NCBI GenBank assembly: GCA_023145315.1
Contig: JAGLEA010000121.1
Coordinates: forward strand, 1-13,760
Length of the DNA stretch: 13,760 nucleotides
Source: Psychrilyobacter sp.
GTDB lineage: Bacteria > Fusobacteriota > Fusobacteriia > Fusobacteriales > Fusobacteriaceae
Direction: 5' to 3'
Both the position numbers and the translations under genes were made by a program. The notes beneath the pieces were generated by a model. It made no database searches, had not been told where the DNA came from, and saw only the letters and a list, made by a program, of their open reading frames with translations. Below, piece after piece: positions 1 to 7,838 of this stretch; the first letter of the stretch is position 1, and each line of letters starts with the position of its first letter.

Positions 1-269
1 ATATCTATTTGTGATAATAAATTTTCTGTGATTAAGTTTTTTAGAGTATCTATCCCCTTTGGATCTAACCTTTCATCTACAAGAAAAACATGAATTCTTT
101 TCCAATCTACTTTTTCTTTTGCTAATAGTTTAAAAAATAATATTGGCGTTTTACCACCAGAAAAAGCAACAGAAATTTTCTCTTTTCTACTTAACTCTTC
201 TAATATTATCGATATTCCTCTTTTAGCCATCTCACATTCATTATCGTATATCTCAATATTTCTATTCAT
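1..269 (-). CDS. pgl: 6-phosphogluconolactonase, N-terminal part (cut by window edge)
   Basis: Hydrolyses 6-phosphoglucono-delta-lactone to 6-phosphogluconate in the cytoplasm, the second step of the oxidative pentose phosphate pathway. About 89 N-terminal residues are visible. They contain the family's glycine-rich phosphate-binding segment, VAFSGGKTP (about residues 34-42), and the block DWKRIHVFLVDER (about 55-67), whose VDER is a hallmark of the SOL/DevB-type lactonases. The start ATG lies inside the end of zwf: ATGAATAG carries both the pgl start and the zwf TAG stop, an 8-nt overlap that suggests translational coupling. It is the third gene of gnd-zwf-pgl. The C-terminal two thirds lie outside the window, so intactness cannot be judged. 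Identity rests on the motifs and on its position after zwf. Confidence 0.9.
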   Translation of the reverse strand, partial: MNRNIEIYDNECEMAKRGISIILEELSRKEKISVAFSGGKTPILFFKLLAKEKVDWKRIHVFLVDERLDPKGIDTLKNLITENLLSQID

Positions 270-1731
270 CGTGCCACTCTCCTACTCCCCAGGTACCAGC
301 ATTATATTTTTCTAATCTTTGTGGATTTTTATCAAAAAAATCTACTATAGGATCTAATACTCGCCACATTTCCTCAATACCATCTTGTCTTGCAAAAAGT
401 GTTAAATCACTTTTTATGCAATCTATTATTAGTCTTTCATAAGCAGATAGGGATGTTTTTTCTATTTTTGAATAGTTAAAATTCATCTCAACAGGATGAG
501 GATAATTTTCCATTCCGGGGTATTTTTTATTGATGGTTAACGATATTTTTTCATCTGGTTGGATAGAAAAAACTAATTTATTTGCTTTTAAATCAAGACA
601 ATCATTTCCAAATAATTTTAATGGCGGAGTTTTAAATGTAATTGATATCTCTGTTAGTTTTTTTTCTAATCTTTTACCAGCTCTAACATAGATAGGAACA
701 TCAGCCCAACGCCAATTATCTATATGAAATTTACCACTAAAAAAAGTTCCAGTTTTAGAATTTTCATCTACTCCTATTTCCTCTAAATAACCATTAATCT
801 TTCTACCCTCTATTTTTCCACTACTATATTGCCCTAAAAATAGATGATTTTTCATATATTCTTCATTCATATTTGTAATACTTTTAAATATTTTTACTTT
901 TTCATCTCTGACAGAATTAGCATCAAAGCTTGTAGGTGGCTCCATGGTTACTAAGGCTATAAGCTGTAACATGTGATTTTGTATGATATCTTTTAATATT
1001 CCAGATTTATCATAAAAATTAGCTCTTTTCTCTATTCCGATGTCCTCTGCTACTGTAATCTCTATTTTTTCAATATAGCTTCTATTCCATAGAGGTTCAA
1101 ATATACTATTTCCAAATCTAAAAAACAGTATATTTTGGACTGTCTCCTTCCCTAAATAGTGATCGATTCTATAGATTTCATTTTCAGAGAATATCTGGTG
1201 GAGTTGCTTATTTAAAACCTTAGCAGAATCTCTGTCAACTCCAAATGGTTTCTCTATAATAATCTTTTTCTCTATTGATTTCTCACATAGGTCTAAATTA
1301 TCTATAAATTTTAAAATATTACTTGCTGCACTAGGAGGTGTTGCCAGATAAAAGATTATTTGGTGACTATTAACTCCTTTTAGTGAGCAAATAGATGAAT
1401 TTAACTCATCTATTCCTATTTTTTCACTTCCAGTCGAAATATAAGAATTTCTTTTAAGAAAACTTTTTATGTTTTCAGTTTTTTCTAAATCTGTAAAGAG
1501 TGATTTTTTTATAATATCACTAAACTCTTGATTACCTATTTTTTTTCTACCTATTGATATTATTTTTGAGTCTTCATGGAGCATATCATATTTACACAGG
1601 TTATATAGAGATGGTAGTAATTTTTTTTGACTGAGATCCCCACTTCCACCAAATATAATGAATAAAAAAGGTTTTGTTTTTAAATTTATTGTCTCTATCT
1701 CGCAACTATTGATTATAGATTTTTTACACAT
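262..1731 (-). CDS. zwf: Glucose-6-phosphate 1-dehydrogenase
   Basis: Oxidises glucose 6-phosphate to 6-phosphoglucono-lactone with NAD(P)+, the entry step of the oxidative pentose phosphate pathway. At 489 aa it has the usual bacterial length. Visible motifs are the Rossmann nucleotide-binding loop GGSGDL (28-33), EKPFG (160-164) and the active-site signature RIDHYLGKE (188-196). H253 in IIQNH lies 62 residues after H191, the same spacing as the catalytic His pair of the Leuconostoc enzyme. The start is ATG with AGAGGTGG just upstream, 11 bp after the gnd stop, so zwf is the second gene of the operon. Its last codons overlap pgl. No frameshift or missing catalytic residue is seen. Cofactor preference cannot be read with certainty. 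Confidence 0.97.
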   Translation of the reverse strand: MCKKSIINSCEIETINLKTKPFLFIIFGGSGDLSQKKLLPSLYNLCKYDMLHEDSKIISIGRKKIGNQEFSDIIKKSLFTDLEKTENIKSFLKRNSYISTGSEKIGIDELNSSICSLKGVNSHQIIFYLATPPSAASNILKFIDNLDLCEKSIEKKIIIEKPFGVDRDSAKVLNKQLHQIFSENEIYRIDHYLGKETVQNILFFRFGNSIFEPLWNRSYIEKIEITVAEDIGIEKRANFYDKSGILKDIIQNHMLQLIALVTMEPPTSFDANSVRDEKVKIFKSITNMNEEYMKNHLFLGQYSSGKIEGRKINGYLEEIGVDENSKTGTFFSGKFHIDNWRWADVPIYVRAGKRLEKKLTEISITFKTPPLKLFGNDCLDLKANKLVFSIQPDEKISLTINKKYPGMENYPHPVEMNFNYSKIEKTSLSAYERLIIDCIKSDLTLFARQDGIEEMWRVLDPIVDFFDKNPQRLEKYNAGTWGVGEWHDE

Positions 1732-1742
1732 AATTCCACCTC

Positions 1743-2648
1743 TTAGTTTTTCTTTATTTCATGGCCACCAAATTCATTTCTTAATCTTGCTAGAACTTTA
1801 TCTGTAAATGTTTCATCTTTTCTAGATCTAAATCTTTGCATTAAAGATAATGTGATAACAGGAGCAGAGACATTGTTTTCTAAAGCTTCCAAAACAGTCC
1901 ATCTTCCCTCTCCTGAGTCAGCTACCCATCCTTTAGTGTTACTAAGATCAGGATCCTCTTTAAACATATCTTTTGTAAGGTCTAATAAAAAGGATTCTAT
2001 AATACTTCCGTGTCGCCAAACATTGGTTACTTTATCAAGATCTAAATTGAACTGCTCTTTTGATTTTAGTATCTCAAATCCTTCAGCATAAGCTTGCATC
2101 ATCCCATATTCTATACCATTATGAACCATCTTAACAAAATGCCCACTTCCACTATCTCCAAAATACTCAAAACCTGAAGGTGCTGACAGGTCTGTTAGTA
2201 GAGGTACTAGATACTCATAAGAGTCTTTATCTCCTCCTGCCATTAAGCAATATCCATTTTCATATCCCCATAAGCCACCACTTGTACCTATATCTAGAAA
2301 ATTAATATCTTTCTTTTTTAAAGTTTTAGCAGTTTCAATAGTATCTTTATAATTTGTATTCCCACCATCTATAAGGATTGAACCTTTTTTTAGCTTTTCT
2401 CCTAAGTTTAATAACATATTATTAGTTACTTCACCAGATGGAATCATCACCCATATAACTGATTTTTCATATTTATTCATCTCTTCTATAAATCCATCTA
2501 TATCATTAAATCCAAGGGCTCCTTGCTCTACCACTAGATCTATCTTATCTTGACTCCTGTTATAGACTACCACTTCATGTCCATATTTTAATAATCTTAG
2601 AGCTATTTTCCCACCCATCTTTCCTAATCCTACAATTCCTATTCTCAT
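1743..2648 (-). CDS. gnd: 6-phosphogluconate dehydrogenase, decarboxylating, short form
   Basis: Oxidatively decarboxylates 6-phosphogluconate to ribulose 5-phosphate. The 301-aa protein belongs to the short (about 300 aa, YqeC/GndA-like) class rather than the 470-aa class with a long C-terminal helical domain. It starts with the Rossmann motif GLGKMGGKIA (7-16). NRS at 30-32, after the second strand, favours NADP+. IDGGNTNYKDT (93-103) and KMVHNGIEYG (173-182) are the substrate and catalytic motifs, with K173 and E180 matching the catalytic Lys and Glu. The frame stays open 59 codons further upstream, but that stretch has no family homology and would run into the divergent gene. The ATG at 2648 has GGGAGG 6 nt upstream and gives the correct N-terminus. 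It is first in gnd-zwf-pgl, unusual in placing the third reaction's gene first. Confidence 0.96.
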   Translation of the reverse strand: MRIGIVGLGKMGGKIALRLLKYGHEVVVYNRSQDKIDLVVEQGALGFNDIDGFIEEMNKYEKSVIWVMIPSGEVTNNMLLNLGEKLKKGSILIDGGNTNYKDTIETAKTLKKKDINFLDIGTSGGLWGYENGYCLMAGGDKDSYEYLVPLLTDLSAPSGFEYFGDSGSGHFVKMVHNGIEYGMMQAYAEGFEILKSKEQFNLDLDKVTNVWRHGSIIESFLLDLTKDMFKEDPDLSNTKGWVADSGEGRWTVLEALENNVSAPVITLSLMQRFRSRKDETFTDKVLARLRNEFGGHEIKKN

Positions 2649-2671
2649 AATTACCTCCCGAATTTCGTTCT

Positions 2672-2680
2672 TATATAACA
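2672..2680 (-). promoter_or_regulatory. Possible extended -10 of the gnd-zwf-pgl promoter
   Basis: On the minus strand TGTTATATA reads as an extended -10 (TGn plus TATATA). It would start RNA near 2665 and give a short leader with the gnd ribosome binding site (GGGAGG). No convincing -35 hexamer lies 16-18 bp upstream, so this is tentative. The 131-bp divergent gap 2649-2779 must also hold the promoter of the c-di-GMP genes, which I could not place. Confidence 0.3.
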
Positions 2681-2779
2681 TACTGTTTAAATAAATATAT
2701 ACCTTTATAAAAAAATAAAGAGGAAAAATAAAAATAAAGAGTAAACTACTAATATAAAATATAATAGGAGATGTGTGGA

Positions 2780-4396
2780 ATGAGTTTAAAAAAGAAAATC
2801 GTACTCGTATTTTTGTTTGCAACATTAGTTCCTGTTGTTATAGGAACTATTTTTGTTTCTAAAAAAACAACAACTCAAGTTCTGAAAAGTCGTGAAAAAG
2901 TTATTGATCTTGCAGATCATGATGTGAAAGGTTTAATCAAAACAGTAACCGATGATGTGGGAATTATGTTAGGGGTATTATCAGATATCTATCTAAATAA
3001 AGATGACTATTTATTAGAACACGGAACGAAACCAAATGATGAAAGTAGAAGGAATCATTTGATTCATCATATGTCGAATTTTTCAAGTATGAACATTAAT
3101 ACTAGTGAATTTATCTTAGGAATTCCTGGTGAACTCCCTATTTACAATGTTAAGTATAGAACTGAAGCTTTTAGGGCAGGACTTCCTAGCGATTACAATG
3201 TTGTAGAAAGACCATGGTATAAAGGAGCTATAGAAACAGATGATGTATATATATCTAGACCTTTTATTCATGCAAGAACAAAAAAACCTATAGTGACACT
3301 ATCACTTGCTATAAGGAAAGGTGAGGAAATAAAAGGCGTTCTTCTATCGGTATTAAATTTTGACAGTTTATCTAAAAAACTTGGAAACTACAAAATTGGA
3401 GATAATGGAACATTTTTTATAATAGATAGAAACTATGATATCCTCCTTGATGGTGGAAAGAATTCAAAAAATCTAAGTTATATATCTGACATAGATCTAT
3501 TTAGTAAGCATCCAGCTAGTGAGCATTTTGAATACAATATAGAAACCCCTGATGGAGTTAAATTTTTTCATACAAGTTATATAAAAGAATTAGATTTACT
3601 TCTTATTGGAGAGGTAGATCTAGAAGATAGTTTTAGCAATCTATATGAAATGAGAAATACACTATGGAGTATTATCTTTATCACAATTTTAACTGTAGGA
3701 TTTGCTCTCTATCTTCTAGTGAAAAGTTTTAATAGTTCATTAAATCGTGTAGGATTAATGATAGATAATATTTCTAGCGGAAATTATAATTCAGAGCATC
3801 ACGAAAGAATCGAAGCATCTAGTGAGAAAAATGAATTTAAATTTATAGCTGATGGGATGTTAAAGATGAATGAAAAAATTATTAAAAGAGAGATGGATCT
3901 ACGATATATTGCAGAAACAGACCCTCTAACTAAAATTTATAATAGAAGAGCTATCATAAATTTCATTGAAGAAGAGATCGAATTGACAAATAATTCTGAA
4001 AAAAAATATTGCTTATTGATGTTTGACTTAGATAAATTTAAAAGGTTAAATGACACGTTTGGTCATTTATTTGGAGATGAAGTGTTAAAAGGTGTAACGA
4101 AAGTTGTTGCTGATAATATCAGAACTCTTGATAGTTTAGGAAGATATGGTGGAGAAGAGTTTTTATTAGTTCTTTCTAATACAAAATTAGAAGATGGAAT
4201 ATTAATAGCTAACAGACTTATAAAATTGGTAGAAAATTTAACATGGAAAGAGGATGTTGTGGTCACTATGAGTATGGGTGTTATTCAGGGCCTTCCAAAA
4301 GACAATTTAGACACTGCATTAGCTAGAGTAGATCACTTACTTTACAAAGCTAAAGATGGTGGAAGAAATAGAGTAGAAGCACAAAAAATAAGATAG
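2780..4396 (+). CDS. Membrane diguanylate cyclase with extracytoplasmic dCache sensor
   Basis: Predicted to make c-di-GMP from two GTP in response to an external ligand. The order in the 538-aa protein is: short positively charged start, TM1 (about 7-27), an extracytoplasmic dCache-type region (about 30-290) with the hallmark ERPWYKGA near 143-150 and a following YISRPF strand, TM2 (about 295-314), a HAMP-like linker and a GGDEF domain (about 380-538). The active-site loop is intact, YGGEEF (GGEEF about 457-461). RTLD lies five residues before it, the spacing of the product-inhibition I-site RxxD. An ATG nine nt upstream (2771) sits directly on the AGGAG at 2766-2770, so the ATG at 2780, with a 9-nt spacer, is preferred. 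A GGDEF-EAL gene follows after 10 bp, so the two are very likely co-transcribed. The ligand is unknown; small amines and amino acids are common for dCache. Confidence 0.92.
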   Translation: MSLKKKIVLVFLFATLVPVVIGTIFVSKKTTTQVLKSREKVIDLADHDVKGLIKTVTDDVGIMLGVLSDIYLNKDDYLLEHGTKPNDESRRNHLIHHMSNFSSMNINTSEFILGIPGELPIYNVKYRTEAFRAGLPSDYNVVERPWYKGAIETDDVYISRPFIHARTKKPIVTLSLAIRKGEEIKGVLLSVLNFDSLSKKLGNYKIGDNGTFFIIDRNYDILLDGGKNSKNLSYISDIDLFSKHPASEHFEYNIETPDGVKFFHTSYIKELDLLLIGEVDLEDSFSNLYEMRNTLWSIIFITILTVGFALYLLVKSFNSSLNRVGLMIDNISSGNYNSEHHERIEASSEKNEFKFIADGMLKMNEKIIKREMDLRYIAETDPLTKIYNRRAIINFIEEEIELTNNSEKKYCLLMFDLDKFKRLNDTFGHLFGDEVLKGVTKVVADNIRTLDSLGRYGGEEFLLVLSNTKLEDGILIANRLIKLVENLTWKEDVVVTMSMGVIQGLPKDNLDTALARVDHLLYKAKDGGRNRVEAQKIR

Positions 4397-4406
4397 GAGT
4401 GATACT

Positions 4407-6365
4407 GTGAATTTAGAATTTTTCAAAAAAAACAAATCAATAAAGTTATTAACTTTAGTCGTTTTTATCTTGTTTGCTATACAAGGGGTTGTCGTTTATA
4501 AGATAAGTACCGAAGAGATTGATGAGCAACTATTTAAAGCTGCTAAAAATTTAGAGTTTTCCTTAGTTGACGAGGATTATTTTTTCAATGATTCTGATGA
4601 GAATTTAGAGAGAAAAATATTAGAAAGACTTAATAAATTTTCGTCAATTGCAATAATTAATAATGTTGACTATATATATACCGTAATTTTAGAAGATAAT
4701 CTTCCTATATATACTTATATAGGAGGTTCAAATGATGAAATTACTAGTGAAACACTAGAAGATTATTATAATCTATCATTTGCAGATGCTGAAGATGATT
4801 CGGGAGAGGAAACAGTAGATGTGTTTAACAATAAAAAAATACACTATATAGACAGTATTTCAGATGATGTTGCATACCGTTCTGTTTATTTAATGACAAG
4901 AAATCAAGATGGCGTTAAATATTTAATAGGTGCAGATATTACTACGTCTCATCGAAATCAAATAATACTTAGAGAGATAGGAGAATTACTATTTATTCTT
5001 ATAATTGTCTTAATAGTTATGCTAATAGTAAGATCTCTTTTATTAAAAAATATTTATAAAGAAAAAAAACATATTGAGGAACTAACTCAATCAATGAATT
5101 ATGACCAACTAACAAAGGTATTTAAAAGAGAAAATGGATTATATTTAACAGAAAAATTAGTTTCGACTTTTGATGAAAAAGAAGAAGAAATCAATTTTAT
5201 TTTATTTGATATTATGTCATTAACACACATTAATGAAAAATTTGGTAATGAGAAAGGGGACGCTACTATTATAAAATTAGCCTCAAACTTAAAGAAAATA
5301 TCAAAAGATGATGATATTTTAATGAGGTTTGCTGGAGATCAATTTTTATTAGTGACAAAGCAAATCCTAGGAGATCATGATGTCGATAAACTTTTACTAC
5401 AGTTTAAAAACTTAGTCAAACATTCTAGAAGTACCAATAAAGATGAAATAGAATTAAATGTTCATAATATTACAGAAAAACACGATGCAAATTTAAGAGT
5501 AGAAGAGACTATAATCAATATGCTAGAAACTCTTAGAATTAAAAAAGGAGATGATTCTAAAGGTAATAGTGAATTAGAATTAGATATTCAAAGAGGATTA
5601 AAAGAAAAAGAATTTGAAGTTTTTTATCAACCTAAAGTTAATGTGAGTGATAAAACGGTTGAATTTGAAGCGTTAATGAGATGGAATCATAAAACTAGAG
5701 GGTTTTTGACACCATATGCATTTATAGAAGTTGCAGAACATTCATCTATAATAATGCCGTTAACAGCATTTTTAATAAACCAAGTAAAGGAAGATATTAA
5801 AAAATTAGAGACAATAGTTTCTCTTAATATCTCTGCTAACCATTTTAATCAAGTATTCTTTTTAGAAGAAATATTAAAAAATTATGGCGAATTAAAAAAT
5901 ATTGAATTTGAACTTACTGAAGATAACTTTTTAAATGATATGGAAGAATCTGTTAATAAAATAAAGACTTTAAATGGCGTTGGGATTAGTTTCTTAATTG
6001 ACGATTTTGGAACTGGATTTTCATCACTTTCTTCTTTGGCAAAACTACCTGTATCTACTCTAAAAGTAGATAGAAGCTTTGTAGTTAATATGTTTAAAAG
6101 TGACAAAGATATGACAGTTTTGAAAACTATTGTAAATTTAGGACAAGGTCTTAATCTAAAAGTAGTGGTAGAGGGAGTAGAAGAGAAAAAAGAAATTGAC
6201 TTCTTAATGACTTTAGGAGTAACAGTTTTCCAAGGATACTATTTTGGAAAGCCAGAATCTCTTAGTGGTGTTCTAAAAAAATTAGAAGATGGAACTTATG
6301 TAGATAAGATTTTAGAACTTTCTTCTAAAGATATATCTGAGGAATTTATAACTAAAATAAAATAA
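4407..6365 (+). CDS. Membrane GGDEF-EAL protein, probable c-di-GMP phosphodiesterase
   Basis: Predicted to hydrolyse c-di-GMP to pGpG. The 652-aa protein has TM1 (about 12-32), an extracytoplasmic region (about 33-188), TM2 (about 192-213), a GGDEF domain (about 230-345) and an EAL domain (about 390-625). The GGDEF loop is AGDQF (309-313), so cyclase activity is probably lost; such domains often bind GTP and regulate the EAL part. The EAL site looks complete: EALMRW (421-426), LNIS (473-476), ELTED (502-506), DDFGTG (532-537), K553 in LKVDRSF, EGVE (589-592) and QGYYFGKP (609-616). The start is GTG, with AGGAG at 4395-4399 overlapping the upstream stop codon (spacer 7 nt), which suggests coupled translation. 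The extracytoplasmic region was not recognised and looks shorter than that of the upstream cyclase, so the two enzymes may answer different signals. Confidence 0.92.
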   Translation: MNLEFFKKNKSIKLLTLVVFILFAIQGVVVYKISTEEIDEQLFKAAKNLEFSLVDEDYFFNDSDENLERKILERLNKFSSIAIINNVDYIYTVILEDNLPIYTYIGGSNDEITSETLEDYYNLSFADAEDDSGEETVDVFNNKKIHYIDSISDDVAYRSVYLMTRNQDGVKYLIGADITTSHRNQIILREIGELLFILIIVLIVMLIVRSLLLKNIYKEKKHIEELTQSMNYDQLTKVFKRENGLYLTEKLVSTFDEKEEEINFILFDIMSLTHINEKFGNEKGDATIIKLASNLKKISKDDDILMRFAGDQFLLVTKQILGDHDVDKLLLQFKNLVKHSRSTNKDEIELNVHNITEKHDANLRVEETIINMLETLRIKKGDDSKGNSELELDIQRGLKEKEFEVFYQPKVNVSDKTVEFEALMRWNHKTRGFLTPYAFIEVAEHSSIIMPLTAFLINQVKEDIKKLETIVSLNISANHFNQVFFLEEILKNYGELKNIEFELTEDNFLNDMEESVNKIKTLNGVGISFLIDDFGTGFSSLSSLAKLPVSTLKVDRSFVVNMFKSDKDMTVLKTIVNLGQGLNLKVVVEGVEEKKEIDFLMTLGVTVFQGYYFGKPESLSGVLKKLEDGTYVDKILELSSKDISEEFITKIK

Positions 6366-6372
6366 GTAAACC

Positions 6373-6402
6373 AAAAAAAGCCAAGATTTCTTGGCTTTTT
6401 TT
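6373..6402 (+). terminator. Rho-independent terminator of the c-di-GMP operon
   Basis: GCCAAG (6380-6385) and CTTGGC (6390-6395) form a stem with a 4-nt loop, extended by seven A:T pairs and ending in a run of T. It lies 7 bp after the GGDEF-EAL stop. With A and T tracts on the two sides it could also act on minus-strand transcripts. Confidence 0.93.
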
Positions 6403-6428
6403 GTAACTTTTTTATGTTATACTATACT
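6401..6428 (+). promoter_or_regulatory. Promoter of the OLD-family nuclease gene
   Basis: TTGTAA (6401-6406) and TATACT (6423-6428) are separated by 16 bp. A second TATACT at 6418-6423 carries an upstream TGn and could work as an extended -10. Transcription would start near 6430-6436 and the gene's AGGGAG is at 6445-6450. The -35 box overlaps the T run of the preceding terminator, so the gene appears to be its own transcription unit. Confidence 0.6.
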
Positions 6429-6456
6429 AGTAAATACTATATAAAGGGAGATCACT

Positions 6457-7812
6457 ATGTATATAAAAAGTTGTAATATAAAAAATTGGAAATCTATTCA
6501 AAATACACAAATAGAATTCGAGAACTTTTTACTGTTTATCGGTCAAAGTAATCATGGTAAATCAAATATTTTGTCTGCTATCTTACTTTTTTTTGATAAA
6601 ATAGTTTTCGAAAGTAGACATCGCTATGATGAGACCCTACCTACTGAGCTCATAATTACTTTTGATTCTCTAAAGCAAGAAGAGATAGAAGTTTTTAAAG
6701 ATATTAAAAATGTACAAGATGAAATAATCATAAAAAAAGTTGTAACTCCAAGTAAAAATATTTATTTTTATAACAAAAATAATAAATTTTATAATCTTAC
6801 AGAAAATTATGAATATGCCATTCGAGAGAGCATTGATATAATATTCATCCCTTCTTTTTCTGCTTCATCTAACAGTGTTATTTTAGACATATATGAAAAG
6901 TTAATTTTAATCTTAACAAATAATAATCAGCTACGGTATGTTGAAAAATTAATTGAAAAATTAGAAATAGAGATCCAGCATTTAGAAGAACGATATGTTA
7001 GTCGTGGCTTACAAAGAGAAGTAATATTCAAAATTATGAGAAGGATAGCAGCAGTGACAAAAAGTACTCGTTACAATCTATTAGGTAATACGATAATAAT
7101 GTATGAAGAACCTGAGCTATACCTTCATCCACAAGCTGAGAGGGAGCTTCACTCTGTTATGAGTAGTATATCAAGGTATGGTGGACAAATCTATGTTACC
7201 ACTCATTCTAGTTCATTTATAGAGTTAAATGATTATAAATCAATATGTCTAGTTAGACGAAATGATAGTGGAACATCTGTTATGCAATATAAAGGCGAGT
7301 TATTCAAGGGAGATGAAATTAAAAATTTCAATATGAACTATTGGATGAATCCAGATAGAGGTGAGTTATTCTTTGCAAAAAAAGTAATATTAGTAGAGGG
7401 ACAGACTGATAAGATAATAATTCCATTCTTAGCTAAAAAGCTAGGAGTATATAAATATGAATATTCTATAATAGAATGTGGAAGTAAGAGTAGTATACCT
7501 CAATTTATGAAGCTTCTAAATCAATATAAAATTCCATATGTAGCAGCTTTTGATAAAGATTGTCATGGATGGCGTGATGAGGAATCTATTATTCGGATTA
7601 GAAGTCATAATAGATATATGAAAAATTTAGCAAGTCAATCATTAGGAGATGTCGTAATATTTACAAATGATATCGAGGAAGAATTAGGAGAAAAAGATAG
7701 AGTAAAGAAAAACTATAAACACAAACCTTTTATGGCAATAAAAAATATATCGCAACATGATTACATTGTTCCTGATAATTTAAAAAAGAAAATATTAGAA
7801 GTATATAAATAG
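6457..7812 (+). CDS. Compact OLD-family ATP-dependent endonuclease (AAA ATPase + TOPRIM)
   Basis: An SMC/RecF-like ATPase fused to a TOPRIM nuclease domain, as in P2 OLD and GajA. The 451 residues show Walker A GQSNHGKS (29-36), a signature-like SRGLQREV (182-189), Walker B IIMYEEPEL (213-221) with E217/E218, and the switch His in TTHS (H250). The TOPRIM part (about 307-410) has EGQTD (E314), the CGSKSS turn (341-346), FDKD with D366 and D368, and the late acidic DIEEEL (405-410) followed by HKPFMA. All metal-binding acids expected for an active nuclease are present. Class 1 OLD proteins are usually 550-650 aa; here the insertion between the ATPase lobes is reduced to one short charged helix (about 155-180). 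No helicase (GajB), reverse transcriptase or other partner is adjacent. AGGGAG lies 6 nt before the ATG. A role in phage defence or DNA repair is inferred from the family, not shown. Confidence 0.9.
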   Translation: MYIKSCNIKNWKSIQNTQIEFENFLLFIGQSNHGKSNILSAILLFFDKIVFESRHRYDETLPTELIITFDSLKQEEIEVFKDIKNVQDEIIIKKVVTPSKNIYFYNKNNKFYNLTENYEYAIRESIDIIFIPSFSASSNSVILDIYEKLILILTNNNQLRYVEKLIEKLEIEIQHLEERYVSRGLQREVIFKIMRRIAAVTKSTRYNLLGNTIIMYEEPELYLHPQAERELHSVMSSISRYGGQIYVTTHSSSFIELNDYKSICLVRRNDSGTSVMQYKGELFKGDEIKNFNMNYWMNPDRGELFFAKKVILVEGQTDKIIIPFLAKKLGVYKYEYSIIECGSKSSIPQFMKLLNQYKIPYVAAFDKDCHGWRDEESIIRIRSHNRYMKNLASQSLGDVVIFTNDIEEELGEKDRVKKNYKHKPFMAIKNISQHDYIVPDNLKKKILEVYK

Positions 7813-7838
7813 GAGGGCAATTGCCCTCCTATTTATAT
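7803..7838. terminator. 36-bp perfect palindrome, probable bidirectional terminator
   Basis: The two 18-base halves are exact reverse complements, with a GC-rich core AGGAGGGCAA / TTGCCCTCCT and AT-rich ends. It contains the stop codon of the OLD gene and reaches the stop codon of the convergent pseudopilin-like gene. As RNA it folds into a stem of about 16 bp with a minimal loop on either strand, followed by only a weak T-rich tail (ATTTATATT). This placement is typical of a shared terminator between convergent genes. Confidence 0.75.

Noticed and set aside
2771..2779. Earlier ATG (MCG) for the first GGDEF gene
   Set aside because: It lies directly on the AGGAG with no spacer; the ATG at 2780 has a workable 9-nt spacer.
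2649..2825. 59-codon N-terminal extension of gnd with a hydrophobic stretch
   Set aside because: It runs into the divergent cyclase gene, has no ribosome binding site, and the dehydrogenase N-terminus MRIGIVGLGKMG begins at 2648 behind GGGAGG. The hydrophobic look comes from A/T-rich promoter DNA.
6457..7838. Gabija-type two-gene defence system
   Set aside because: The OLD-like gene is followed by a palindrome and a convergent unrelated gene. No GajB-type helicase is present on either side.
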